DNA of 64,000 nucleotides from Panagrolaimus kolymaensis (taxonomy: Eukaryota; Nematoda; Chromadorea; Rhabditida; Panagrolaimidae). Shown one piece after another: positions 24,010-36,311 of this stretch. The stretch covers positions 3,038,001 through 3,102,000 of the forward strand of contig JAJQJQ010000005.1 in NCBI GenBank assembly GCA_028622995.1, in the 5' to 3' direction. Within the stretch, counting starts at the first letter, position 1. Each line of letters opens with the position of its first letter. Both the position numbers and the translations under genes were made by a program. The notes under the pieces were generated by a model. It did not search any database and was not told the origin of the DNA. It saw nothing but the letters and a program-made list of their open reading frames with translations.

Positions 24010-25461
24010 TTAATAATCACAACTGCAAGTGCATCCTTCCATAGTTGATGGGAATGTAATGGGAGAGAATGATGATGCATCCCAAGTTACTTCTGATGTG
24101 GCTTCTGAAGCAGAATCGGTTGTTGACCATTCCATTGTTACTTCAGTCGTGCCTTCAGTCATATTTTCAGTTGTCATGTCAGTTGGCATTTCTGTGGTCA
24201 TAGCTTCTTCAGTGGTAGTTTCAACCATAGCTTTGGTGGTGGTAGGCATAGCAGTTGTAATTGCGGCTGTGGTAGTATCAGGAGCGAAAGTAGGAATAAC
24301 ACAACCACATGATGGAGGTAAAGTTGTTTTCTAAAGCATAATTATTAAATATATTCCTTTAAATATTTCACACTTACTTGACAACTGTAGATGATGAGAT
24401 CATACCATGAACCAAATCCTTCAATTTGAATGGAATTAAGGCAAGAGAAATAACTATAACTTAAATCAATGGATTCAGAGAATTTCATTGAAATTAAAGC
24501 TAATCTTGCTTCTACTGTCGTTACAGTAGCCCATTGTTGAATGAAATAATTCATTAAATTTTTAATGAAACCTTTTTGGGTGTTTGTATAAGTTGTCATT
24601 GAAAGGGTTTTATTCATGGCTAAAATGAATGGGCAATCCATTCCTGATCCAGTTAAAGTTGTTGTGATGGTTGTGGTTCGTTGATATGTAACAGCCACTT
24701 GATTCCATTGACTAAAAGCAAAATATCCATTGAGATTCAAACTAGAGAAATATGAAATCCATGTTGGATTTGAAATAAAGAATTTAGTTTGGAATTTGGA
24801 ATAAATTGCTGAAATCACTTCAGTTTGAGTCATGGTATTACTATTCATTACAATGCTTTTAAGATCGGAATCAATGAATGCAGAAAGGGCACTGTGTTTT
24901 GAAGAATCTCCTGAACAACTTTCTAGAAGTAAATCAAACAATTTGCAATTTCCTTTATTTGAGTTTGCAACAATGAGTTCAAGGGATGATTGCATATTCC
25001 AATCGGATGTAATTCGCGTGACATGTGCTACTGCACCCCAAGTCGAAATATTCAAATATTGAACTTTACTCCAAAGTGTATTTTGTTCAAGTGAAAATTT
25101 ATCAAATGCAGCTGAAATCGCTTGGAATTTAGCTTGCGAAGTTGAAATTGCTGCATTATTGATGATTGTGGTTTCAATGGTGGAAACCCAACTTGTGTAA
25201 GTTGTGCTTTCAGTTGAAGTAAATCCAGCTTTGGTTATTAAATTATTTAATCCTTGAATCAAAGTGCATGAAGTGGATCCAGATGGTTTATTTAATAAAG
25301 TATCCATTGAACCTTTACAAACATTATATCTACGACTATATGGATCAAATACCGCTCCTATAAAATTAGTATTTTTGGATGTGTTTTTAAAGTTTAAACT
25401 AACCATTTGCAATGGCAATGCAAGCAGCAGCAATGAAAAGAATTCGTGAAACAGTAAGCAT
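24010..25461 (-). CDS. Secreted protein of an unnamed nematode family with Thr-rich tail (paralogue 1)
   Basis: Exons 25461-25404, 25357-24378 and 24330-24010; 452 residues. Exon 1 is a signal peptide (MLTVSRILFIAAACIAIANG). The mature domain (about 330 residues) begins AVFDPYSRRYNVCKGSMDTL and is mostly helical with LNISTWGAV, NCKLFDLLLESC, LNLNGYFAFSQW and DCPFILAMNKTLSMTTYTNT. The last exon begins with a CGC pair and a Thr/Met/Glu-rich linker, and ends CTCSCDY. Several N-glycosylation sites. I do not know the family. The paralogue at 32059-30425 has the same exon layout, with a 980-nt middle exon in both. TATA box at 25541. Confidence 0.8.
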
Positions 25462-25540
25462 TTTTGTAAATAATTTCAAAAATACTTTTGATTGTTGTCC
25501 CTGCTGGACTTTTATGATTTTTCAATCGTTCAGAAGCTTC

Positions 25541-25547
25541 TTTTATA
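25541..25547 (-). promoter_or_regulatory. TATA box of secreted paralogue 1
   Basis: TATAAAAG on the minus strand, about 80 nt upstream of the ATG at 25461. Confidence 0.55.
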
Positions 25548-26249
25548 CTCGAAATTTTTAATATCGTAAAATGCTGAATTTGAATAATCTTTACTTTCAA
25601 ACATCACATTTTTTTATATAATCGCTTGCATTGCTTGTTTGATGATATCATTCTTGTTCTCGCATCACTTTTTTTGTTCATTCAAAAAAAATGTGGGTTT
25701 CAGCGATGATGTGATTGATGGTTAATAAGTTTTACGAATTTATAATTTTTCAAAGAGCGGAGATTTTCTGTTTTGCTCTCAGCGAAGGTACTATGGTAAA
25801 AGGATGAATTTTGAAATGGATTTGTCGATCGACTTTATCTGAATTTTTTTATATTTAATTTACTGCTCTTCAGTAAAATGGACTAAAATAGCTTCATTAG
25901 GGATAAATTTTATTTATCATAAAGTTATTGTATTTGTTCGGTATGTTAGTGAAAAAGAGACAGAATATGATTTTTTTTGATCGTTGTTAGCCGTGTGCTG
26001 TCACTTTTTTTATCAAATAAAAAAGATCCATAAACTTTAGCATTGTTTTCTTTATTTTCTTCATGCTTTTTTCAAAGTGTCTTTTTTTTGCTTCCTTGTT
26101 TATTTCCATATAATTTTTTAAAAGTTTATTTTTGGGTAAAAAGTAAGCTCATCGAAAGACCAACAATATTATGTACAAACAAACATATAAAAACAAATGC
26201 AGGTGTTATCTTTAAAAAACAACAACGAACAAAATAAATAAGGAAGTTA
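25548..26249. other. Intergenic, nothing recognised
   Basis: AT-rich; the ORF at 26043-26237 lacks support. Confidence 0.5.
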
Positions 26250-28699
26250 TTAAGATGATTTCAATTTATGTTTATTCATAGCTTTCAAGTTTGCTACATG
26301 ATGATCATGATGTTGTTGGTGGGTTGTGGTGAGTAAAAGTGCAGTTTTGATGGCATGAATTGCAATGATCAAACCTATGATTATCGAAATAAAAATGAAA
26401 GCAATAATATCAAGGTTATAAAGATGGAAAAAGTTCATATTAGCTGATGGAAGATCTAATTCTGGAAAATCTTTAAATTGACCAACAAATTCAACATATT
26501 TTACAAATCGATCTCGAACTGAAAATGGAGAATTTGCAATTTTTTGTTGAAGCGTTTTTGCATTTGTTCGAAGTCTGAAACTTTGGAGTATTAATGGATT
26601 TTGAGAAATTTTAGTCGCCTACGTTTTATCATAAATAACAGTTTTCAAAGCTTTAATAATCCTATATTCACTCAATTCTTGCAAGGATATGGCAATACCA
26701 ATTTTACGATAATTATATACCGCAGCATTATAATGCTGATCAGCAAATAATGGTATAGCAATGGTTGGAACTGCAGCTGCTACAGCTTCGGAAAGACTAT
26801 TTCGACCTCCATGAGTAATAAATGCGAGAGTTTTAGGATGATTTAAAACACTTGTTTGATCCATCCATCCAAAAGCGTGAATATTACGATAATTATGAAT
26901 TATATCAAAAGTTTCACTTTGATTTTGTGTATATTTTATTATGAATTCAATTTCGGGAAATTTGGAAAATGCATTAAAAAAGTTCAATTTTAAATCATGT
27001 GGAATCATGCTTAAATCGACTTGAGATCCAAATGAAAATAATACTATTCCATTCTTTGAACTTTTAATGATTGTTTCAACTTCCTGAAAATAAACTTTTT
27101 ATTATGTCATCTGATTTTTATCATTGCTTCAAATTTCATTGTAGGTAATAAATGGCTTCGAGTCTTATGAAAGATAACAAACAAAAATATGCTGTTCTTG
27201 AATGACTATTTTTTTGTTGTTGGTTGAATCTTTGTTCTTTAACCAATCATAAAAACTATGAAATAAAAAAAAAGTTTATATCATGGTGTGTTTTAGACTA
27301 GGAAATAAAAAAAAGTAAAGTGAGTATATTGAAAAAAACTTTCTTTTTTCGGATAACAAAAAAGGTACTTCCTGATGATAAAGCTAGAGGTTTTTTTTTG
27401 AGTGCATGTGTTTGAGAAAAAAGTGCTTATCAAAAATATAATGTAGTAAGGCAAATGAGTTGTTGAAAGTAAAAGTAAAAAAAGCTTATTTTTTTATGAG
27501 CGGACTAGAAACATTCGTTTTTTTAATGGCTTTGAAAAATTTAACTTAATTTTTACGTTTTTGAATTCAAATTTTACCAAAAAAATCTTACCTCTGTTAA
27601 TGGTTTAGGTGGAATCATAGCTATTCCACCAATGGAAATAATTTTCGACGATGTTGGTCGACCAATATCAATTAATTCATGGGTGTTAGATAAAACCATA
27701 GAAGCCTTTTGAAGGGCTTTATGGACATCGTATTTCCCTTTTCCATTACCTCGATCAAGAGCTTTTTGAATTTCATAAATTGATGGAGGCGAATAAATTA
27801 TATATTTTTTAAAGTAATCCCATGTATTTATTAAACGTTGATAAAAGGTTAAATATGGAGCATTCATATATCCATTGAAAATATCTAAAATAAATTACTT
27901 TAAATACATTTTGAAAAATATTTTTTGAAGGAGCTCATTTTTTTAAGAAATAACTTTTTTGTTGAGAGAAATATGGCTATTAAATTCAAAAACTCACAAG
28001 TATTATAACTTCGAGTAATTGGAATTCCAAGAACATATTCCATATCATCATCGCCTGGCATGGGAGTATTTCTAATTGTGGCTTGAATTCCAAGTTTTTC
28101 AAATAACACAAATGAACATGAATCTTGCCCAATTCCAAGATCAAATTTTTCTGCTCGCAACATTTCAATATATGTGGTATTTTCGAGAGCTTCTAAAACC
28201 AAAACAAGTTTAGAATTTTACAGTGCCAAAATTAATATCACTGACCTCTACAAACTTGACCAATGTTAGCAAAAAATTTATTTATGGCATCATCATCATA
28301 GCCCGTTTTATTTTGAAATACAAGTTGAATAGGATTTTGTGCACTTTCTTGTTGAGCTATGCTTGAATGAAATCGTGTAACTCTAGCTAATTTAGTTCCA
28401 TCATCTGTTATTGGTCTCAATTCATGAATGGTCATATGCTAAAAATAAATGTTTTAAAAATGTAAAGAGAAGCTAAAAGTTTGTATTTTTTAAAGGCTAT
28501 ATCTCTTCGCGAGATTTTGCATTATCCCCAAAAAAAATCTTACCACATCATGACCTTCAGAAACTAAAATATCAGCTAAATGGCCTTGAAATTTTGCATG
28601 ACTATATGCAATAAATGGCATATTGATTAAAATTTTTAATTTTTTAGCTTCTGTAAATACTAATAAAGACAATAAAAATATTAAAATATTAAACTTCAT
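26250..28699 (-). CDS. UDP-glycosyltransferase (UGT), interrupted by an in-frame TAG
   Basis: Exons 28699-28544, 28438-28246, 28192-27998, 27884-27592 and 27083-26250; 556 codons. UGTs transfer sugar from UDP-sugars to small lipophilic molecules on the ER lumen face. Signal peptide MKFNILIFLLSLLVFTEA. The donor-binding half has IVLFSFGSQ, then the UGT signature: AFGWMDQTSVLNHPKTLAFI, THGGRNSLSEAVAAAVPTIA, PLFADQHYNA. A C-terminal TM (LDIIAFIFISIIIGLIIAIH) is followed by a polar tail. Codon 434 (26619-26621) is TAG, where the family has Tyr in a Y..A motif (DKT-stop-ATKISQNPL). The frame runs on intact for 122 codons through the TM. As written, the product would lack the membrane anchor; recent null allele, readthrough or sequence error. 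Intron 4 is 508 nt. Confidence 0.85.
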
Positions 28700-29369
28700 T
28701 TTTAACTTTAAAAAAAACAACAGCAAATTTATTTTTCTTCGATAATTCAATCTTAAATAAATGAGTGAATGTTTTTCTTTTAATTTTTGTTATTTATACA
28801 AAGAAGGTACATAAGAGAAAAAATGATATTTCCCTCCATCGCCCTCCTTCATCGATGTCTGGTCCGATACGTCACACGCTTGCTTCTTGTTTCTTTTCAA
28901 GCTGATAAGAAAAAATAAAACGAAGGCGATAATGTAGCTTGTGCTTTTTATTTTTTCGAAGATAAAAACAAAACTCAAGACCCTCATCAAATTTTATGTA
29001 AACATTCCTTTCTGCTGACTACCAAATTTAGCTTTTTGATCTTGATTAGAATAAATTAGAAGATGAAGAGGAAGGCACAAAAGTTGTGTCCTTGAAATGT
29101 TAATTTTTAAGGGCTTTATTTGTACTTTATATTTGTCAATAAAAAAAGCCGAAATACAAAAAGTAAAAAATGATTTAAAACTTTAGGCAAACATGGTTAG
29201 AGACTCGTAGTGGCAAAGATGAAATTTTCCATCGCTTCCGTTTTTGAAGCCATGGATATAATTTTTTGAAAACGTATGTTTAGATTTAATCATTTTTAGT
29301 TTTTATTAATCGACAAAACAATAAAAAAAATGTTTGCTCTTTGAGTTAATCAAAATTGTTTGTTTGCTA
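28700..29369. other. Intergenic, nothing recognised
   Basis: UGT upstream DNA up to the left end of the MITE. Confidence 0.5.
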
Positions 29370-30064
29370 CACTGAAAAAAAAACCCTTATTTTTTGAGTG
29401 GAAAACCCTCAAATCGTGGGGTATTTAGCAACAACTTTTTGCCCTAAAGGGCTCATCAACCCTCATTCCAAAATGAGGGTTATGCAACAGTTTTAAAACG
29501 GTAAAACCCTCAAATAACGAGGGTTTAACCCCATTCGGGCATGGTACAAAAAAAAGATATTTTCCAAAATTTATTTAAAAGTTACTGTAATGATGCCAGA
29601 AAGACTGACTATTATCCAAAATTTTAATGCTATGGCAAAACCAAAGCTTATTTAGGGTGAATGCATAAGCAAACCCTTTCTTTATGTTAATATAGTTCAC
29701 AGCTATTGCTACTGAATCTATCTTAACTATCTCTAGTTCAATATTCATCAGATGGAGTTACGCACGTCTATGCCGCCACCCTCAGAAAATGAACCGAAGA
29801 TTAACCAAAAAAATTAACCGAAGCTTTGCTTCTTTATTTCTGAGGCTAAAAATATATTGCATGAATCTAAAAGCGTGCAGACTATGAAAGAGAGACAATT
29901 TAGGGGGTTAAAACACTCATATATTAAACATGGGTGAAATACCCTTTGTTTTTAACGAGGGTTGACCAACCACCAAAAAAACTGTGGGAAAACACTCAAA
30001 ATATAGTGGTTTTACTTCAAAAAATGAATGAGGGTTTTACAACAAACGGGTTTTTTTTTCAGTG
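29370..30064. mobile_element. Non-autonomous TIR element (MITE), TA target-site duplication
   Basis: 695 bp bounded by perfect inverted ends CACTGAAAAAAAAACCC and GGGTTTTTTTTTCAGTG. It is flanked on each side by TA (29368-29369 and 30065-30066), as in the Tc1/mariner superfamily. The subterminal regions are full of short direct and inverted ACCCTCA/TGAGGGT motifs (about ten copies), a common feature of transposase-binding ends. No transposase or ORF inside. The centre (about 29750-29860) is unique-looking sequence. Confidence 0.8.
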
Positions 30065-30424
30065 TATGATCAAAAATTAAATATTCAAAACATAATGTCA
30101 TTTTTTTTTAAAATATTTTATCATTGTTAAAGACCATGAATTTTTTCCGTCAAAAAACAATCGCATATGATTGTAACTTTTTTTCGCTTTACTTTTATTA
30201 AATTAATTCCAATAAACGTTTATATTTTCTATGTTTAATGCAAAATAGGGCTTAAGTCAATGTACATATGTACAATGAGGCGTAAAAAAAGGTCAAAAGT
30301 TTTTATAATGTCTGAATAAATTTTTATTGATTTCAACTTTTGTATAAAAAGTTTTTTCTCTACATATATAAAACATAACAAAAGTACAATAATGAATGCT
30401 TTAAATAATAGTAATAAAAATAAT
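30065..30424. other. Spacer, nothing recognised
   Basis: AT-rich sequence between the MITE and the 3' end of paralogue 2. Confidence 0.5.
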
Positions 30425-32059
30425 TTATGAGCACATACATTCGCAATCACTAACAGTTGATGGAACAATAGCGGCAGTAGTAAAAATGGATGATGCATCT
30501 GTGGCTTGAGTGGATATGGTAATATCAGTGGAATCAGATGCATTTGAAGTGGCTTCAGTCATTTCTGTTCCACTTGGAGGTGAAGTTGCTGTAGAATCTG
30601 AGACATCTGTGATATCACTGGATGGTGAAGAAGTTGCTGCTGTTGCATCAGTCATGGGAGAAGGAGCTTCAGAAGTTGAATCTGAAGTATCAGTGGTATC
30701 ACTGGGTAAAAGAGTAAAGTCAGTAGCAGAAGAGGAGTCGGAAGTAGATTCTGATGGCTCAGTAACATCACTAACGGATGTGCTTCCACCTTCACCAGGA
30801 AGGGTTGAACCAGGTTCAGGTTGCCATGTTGGTAGGACACAACCACAATCAACAGGGAATGTTTCGAACTAAAAATTTCGTCCATTAGCAAGGCACAAGC
30901 ATTCTGCAATAAAACTTACTTGACAACTGAAAATAATGAGTTGATAAATAGATCCCCAACCAGGAATGTTTATTCCACCAATAGTTGCAAAATAACTATA
31001 ACTTAAATCAATGGTTTCAGAAAATTTCATTGAAATTAAAGCTAATCTTGCTTCAACAGTGGTAACAGTAGTCCATTGCTGAATGAAATAATTCATTAAA
31101 TTTTTGATAAAACCTTTTTGAGTATTTGTATACGTGGACATTGAAAGCGTTGCATTCATAGCTAAAATGAACGGACAATCAAAACCTTGTCCAGTGAGAA
31201 CATCTTCCCAAATTGTATCTTGATAAAATGAATTTGCTGCATCCGACCATTGACTAAATGCAAAAAAGCCATTAAGTTGAAGGCCATAAAACCATGAACG
31301 CCATGAAGCTTGTGCACCAATGAAAAATTCTTCTTCAAATGCTTTATGAACTGCCACAGCAACTTCTCGTTGAGTCATGGTAGTATCAGAAATGATGGAT
31401 TTGAGTTTGGTATCGATAAAAGTAGCGAGGGCAGCTTGTTTTGCGGAATCACTGGCACTTGCAGCAAGAAGTAAATCAAAAAGTTTACAATCACCTGAAG
31501 CTGAAGTTTGAACGATGAGTTCCAAACTACTTTGGAATGTCCATTCTCGAGAAATATGAATTACATTTTCGAATGCACTCCAAGTGGAAATATTTAAATA
31601 TTCAACTTTTTGATATATTACTGTTTGAGTTATTTGAAGTTGTTGCATGGCAGCTGCGATGTGTAAAAACTTTTCATTATTGGTTGTGAAAGCAGCGTTT
31701 TGAATGATATTAGTTTCAACATCTTGAACCCAAGCGGTGAAGGTCGTATTTTCGGCTGCAGTTAATGCAGCTTTTGTCGTGAGATTATAACATCCTTGAA
31801 TGAAAGTGGTATGGGTTGCTCCTGATTGAGTTACAAGCAAGGTATCCATGGAATCTTTAAATATGTTATAGCGTCTGCTATATGGATCGAATACCTTTCC
31901 TAAAAATAATTAAATTATAGAGAGGGTTGGAAAATGCGGAACTTCTAAATTTTTTTTATAAAGAAAACCGTAAAAAGAAGCTGTCAAGAAAAAATCCAAA
32001 GACTTACCATAACTCAATGAAAAACAAAAAGTTAAAACCAATAAAATTTTAGTCAGCAT
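30425..32059 (-). CDS. Secreted protein of an unnamed nematode family with Ser/Thr-rich tail (paralogue 2)
   Basis: Exons 32059-32008, 31899-30920 and 30868-30425; 491 residues. Signal peptide MLTKILLVLTFCFSLSYG. Aligns over its whole 326-residue core with the protein at 25461: VFDPYSRRYNIFKDSMDTLL, LNISTWSAF, DCKLFDLLLAAS, QLNGFFAFSQW. The stretch DCPFILAMNATLSMSTYTNT to SETIDLSYSYF is nearly identical in both. The Ser/Thr/Asp-rich tail is longer (DSTATSPPSGTEM and similar) and ends CECMCS, parallel to CTCSCDY in the other copy. Function unknown; an O-glycosylated extracellular protein is the inference. TATA box at 32166. Confidence 0.8.
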
Positions 32060-32165
32060 TCTTTTTTTAGTTTTTTGGATGTCTCTAAGGCTAGCCTAGT
32101 TTTTTGTTTGCTAGTCTTTGATGAGACTTTTTTACAAATGTGAAAATAAATAATTTTTCTTCAAC

Positions 32166-32172
32166 TTTTATA
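32166..32172 (-). promoter_or_regulatory. TATA box of secreted paralogue 2
   Basis: TATAAAAG on the minus strand, about 107 nt upstream of the ATG at 32059. Confidence 0.5.
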
Positions 32173-33932
32173 CTCAAATTTTTTTTATCCCATCTATTTT
32201 ATTTTTTTGTTATATCGAGGTTATTTGAATAATCTTCTTTCTCTTTTTTTAAATTTCAAGGTTATCTATTGTTTGCGATCTTTGTTTGGTAATGTTAGGT
32301 CTATATTTAATTATTTACGTTAACATCGCCTCCTTTTTTTGTGGTAGTTAATCAAAATGCAAAGCTTTTTTCGTTGGTTAAACATTTATCGTTAATGGTT
32401 GGTTGGCAATTTTTTTTGCAACAAATATGCGGAGGTAGCAAAAAAATTATGTTAATTGTAAGGTCATATGTTTGTGATTTTTGAATCTCTCTCTCTCTTT
32501 TTTAGTGAGCGATTATTAAAATAGTCTATCTTTTTTTTGTGTGTTACATTGTTTTAATATTTTTTATAAACCGATTTTGTTAAGTGAATAAAAAAAAGTA
32601 GAGTTAAATTTAGTTGGCTCAGTTTGATTTTATCTTTTGATGTCATATTTTTTATTCATTCAAACTTGATCCTTGCTTTTTATTTTTGTTAAAAACAATT
32701 TAGGATTATGACACCGCGACTTCTTCCACGAAGCACAAAAAAAGCATCACTTTTTGAAGTTTTAAATCTTGCACTCTTAAAATATCTTTTTGAAATTTAA
32801 ATAACTTTTAAACTTAACATTTTGTGATCAAAATTGTTATGATCAAAGATGATTTTTGTCCCTAAAAAATTCGATGGAGTTTTTTGGTCTTCAAACAATG
32901 ATTTTACTGTTAATTTTATGCATTTAATTTTTAACACGTCCGTTGATGCCATAATAATGGCACCAATAAGTCTGCTCACTTTTACTTTTTGTTTTATTCC
33001 ATAAAAAAAAAACAATATTCCAGTTGTTGTATCTTATATTATATTATCAAGCCAACAAATAAAAAAACTTGATTATTACATGATCATTACTTCTTGTTTA
33101 TTTCATATTCTCTGATATCATTATTATTTATTATATTTCCAAAAACATATGACTTTTATTTTTATATTTCTAAGCAAAAAGCCCGGATCCACAATTATTT
33201 TTTGGAAAGCAACCCTGGATCTCGTTTCTAATTACACAAACTGCATGTGGGCGCTATAATTATTTTGCCGTAGGCGTAATCCACGAGAGAGAGAAAAAAA
33301 AAGTGAAAACAGGTTCCAAGGTCGAGAAGATGAGCCGATTCAGAGGAAGGAATGAAGATGGGTCTCGATTGAACACATAAAAATTGATATAATGCGCAGC
33401 TGCCAGCAACAAAAGATGCGAGTAAAAAAGCCTGTTTTCACTTTCAGATGGAATTCTAATGATCAGCAAAAGCCAGAACTGCTTTGACCCAATGCTTGGA
33501 AGAGGAAAGGAGGAGGACCCGATCATAGAAACTCGAAATAACGCAAAAAGTAATCAAATAAATGAAAGCAAGGAAGAAAAAAAGTGAATTTTATTTTTTA
33601 CTATTAAATTTTTATTCAAAAACTCATTTACTTTCTTTGAAAAATCTGGTTATACTAATGGATGTTACACACGGATATTGAATTGATCACATTGCGTCGT
33701 CGTCGGCATCGAGAAAAAGAAGAAGATGCGCCAAGAAAACAGGATGGATAAAGCCCGAAAATGCGTAATTTTAGAGTCCATCACTTCTTTTTATCATTGC
33801 CTAATTAAATGAATTTTGCTTTCATCGCCAAAGAGAGTTGGTCAATCAAAAAGGATTTTCTTTTCCTTTTCACTTTTTTTTAATTTGGCTTAATTAATTT
33901 TTTAAAGGGATTCCAACGTCAAAGCTTCTGAA
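32173..33932. other. Intergenic, 1.8 kb, nothing recognised
   Basis: Divergent upstream region. A slightly less AT-rich patch at 33180-33540 has an open frame on the minus strand, but no start context, splice partner or recognisable protein. Confidence 0.5.
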
Positions 33933-36143
33933 ATGGCCAAGGCGTGGTTGAGTTACTTAATGATAGTAGCAGGAGTGGCAACATCCTGTTTTGCATTGCA
34001 ACCATTTAATATGGTTCATCCAAATCGAACCCTCATTGTGTTATCTGCTCCTTCAGTGTGGTAATTAACTTTTTTTGATCTTAAAATTTTCTTTTACTTT
34101 TTTTAAAACTTTAACATTTTTTAGGGATGATAATTATAAAGAAGATTTTTTCGATATTATTTCTTTTCAAATAGATTTTGCAAGAACCATTCATGGTATG
34201 TTTTTCTTAAAGATAATATGCACAACTTGCTTATGAAATGCTTAGTTTTTTGTTTGCTTTTGGAGATCGACAGATTATTGACGATTCCATTGGAGCGGAG
34301 CGAAGGTGCTTATGCAATGAATTCAGTCTTATTACATCGGGTGTCATTAATTTTAATCAAGGTATGAGCATTTTTTTGGAAAATAATCTTACATTTATAA
34401 TTCTTTTAAAATTTTCACTGCTTACTCTTGCATTTTTGCATTATTTTTGCACATTCATTAATTGTTGCTTTATGTTTGTATCAAAAGAGTGATGTTTGGG
34501 TGTTAGGACTTTAAAAAAAATAAAACCATGGAACTTTTTCTGAAAGTTTTTATTGAGGCATTGTTACTAATTTTCTTTATTTTTCTCACATTACCCTTTT
34601 CATTTTTCTATTTTCTAACTGTAATAAGTGTGAATTTTATTTTTACCACTGTTGCCCGAAGCAAAAAAAAATAAGAAAAGTTTCATATTGTTTTGTTTTA
34701 TCTTTACCTTAATAACACTGTTTCATGTTTCAATGGTTTTGGGAAACTAACCAGTAAAATAATAAATCTTAGAGCATGAAAATGTTGTGGTGTTGGCTGA
34801 TAAACATACGATGCCATATTTGGATGGACGAAGTTCTCGAATCCAAAAGCGTTTACCACATGATGCTTTGATTGAAACAAATATTTATGATATAAATTTA
34901 AATGATTTTGCTCCTATGGGATATAAACAACTTACCAAATTTATTTATAGGTTTGTGGCCGTATGAAAAAAAAACAAAGAAATTGAAATATGTGTTTCAT
35001 TTTAGAACCCCATTCTTAGTTGATTTAGCTTCAACTCAAATTGATGAATCTATGAATAAATTTCTCACCGATAATCATATAAGACTAGATAAACGTGAAC
35101 AAGATATGATTCTCTCGGGAGAAGATATAGTCCATAATGGAGTTAATAAAGCTTTAATTTCTGATTCCGTAATTATTAAAAATGCTGGAAGAGTGCCAGA
35201 TTGGGCAATGATGATAAAACTTTTAAATGCATTTAAAAAGGCTTTGTTTTATTTTTGTTTTAAAACTTAAAAATTAACTTTAATTAGTTTTTAGGTTGCA
35301 ATTATTGGAAATCCTTTAAATGGAACAAGGCTAAGATTAGACGATATTATGGGTTTCATCGATGAAGAAATGCTTGCAATTTCACCATTAGACCACGAAA
35401 TCCGTGAAGAGCTTGAAACAGCGATAAAGAAAAAATTCCGTAATGATTTATCCATTATTGATTTGCCTCTTGGTGGTGCAGCTAATGATGATGGAAATTG
35501 TGGGATTTACACAGCCGTTATGAGTACAAATAAGTAAGCTCAACCTATAAAACTAAAAAAAGTTGTTAATTCTTGGTAATTAGAAATCATTAAAAAATTG
35601 GAATTTCTCCAAAATGATAAAATCTTCTCTGTTTTTGAAGCCAACTCGCAAATGGAATGTTGTCACACTTTTGATTTTTCCATAAAAAATTACTCGAAAA
35701 TTATGCGTTTATCCCTTGAGGCGATCAATCTGGTTTGATGACGAACATAAGATGAATTTATAAATAGGAAGATATTCACGCACAAAAAAATACTTATTGA
35801 GCTTTCGTCATTTTTCAATTTTTGTCTAAAAACATGGCCTTTTAATAACCAAGCTTCTCCAATAACTCAACGTTCATTGCCATTAAAACTTCTTATTTCC
35901 AGATACGTTTATGTTCCAGTATTTGGAAATGATCCAAATAATTGGAAATTTGGTTATTCCACGATGACCGACCGAATGGTGCTTCATCTCCTTGAAGCTA
36001 ATTCTCGTCGAAAAATTATACCAGTAAATATTCCACGAGCTTTATGCCATCGTGGTTTATCCCTTCGAAGTCTTTCATGGACGATTCGAGGTTATGCAGC
36101 AGATTCCATAATTAATCTTGCTCGAAAGCCACTAACAAAATAA
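33933..36143 (+). CDS. Secreted agmatine-deiminase/PAD-fold protein, probably catalytically dead
   Basis: Exons 33933-34060, 34125-34195, 34773-34950, 35006-35240, 35295-35533 and 35903-36143; 363 residues. A signal peptide of about 23 residues is followed by the layout of the agmatine deiminase/bacterial peptidylarginine deiminase family: ENVVVLAD, ETNIYDINLNDFAPM, GEDIVHNGVNKALISD, VAIIGNPLNG, IMGFIDEEMLAISPLDH, NDDGNCGIYT, YVYVPVFG, and a C-terminal CHRGLSLRSLSW. Family enzymes have DxWxRD, GHxD and a catalytic Cys in the final block. Here these read DINLND, RLDD and Ser, so the active site looks lost. Length is typical. The exon 4 donor seems to be GC rather than GT; the 577-nt intron 2 contains a 116-nt exon-like segment. 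Role unknown. Confidence 0.6.
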
Positions 36144-36311
36144 ATTTTTTTAATCCTTCAAAAAAAAATTACTTAGGTTTTCACTTATTTAATGAAAAAA
36201 ATGCCATAAAATTGATTCCAAAAGTATCTCTCATTGAGTTTGTAAATATTTTGTACATAAAATTTTTGTAAAATATTTATTCTTAAATTATTATTTTGTA
36301 AAAATAAATGT

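Noticed and set aside
33260..33526. 88-codon minus-strand ORF in a GC-richer patch
   Set aside because: No recognisable protein, no splice partners; probably promoter DNA.
34238..34492. 84-codon plus-strand ORF as part of the deiminase-like protein
   Set aside because: Skipping it joins exons 2 and 3 in frame and gives the family motif ENVVVLAD; including it breaks the frame.
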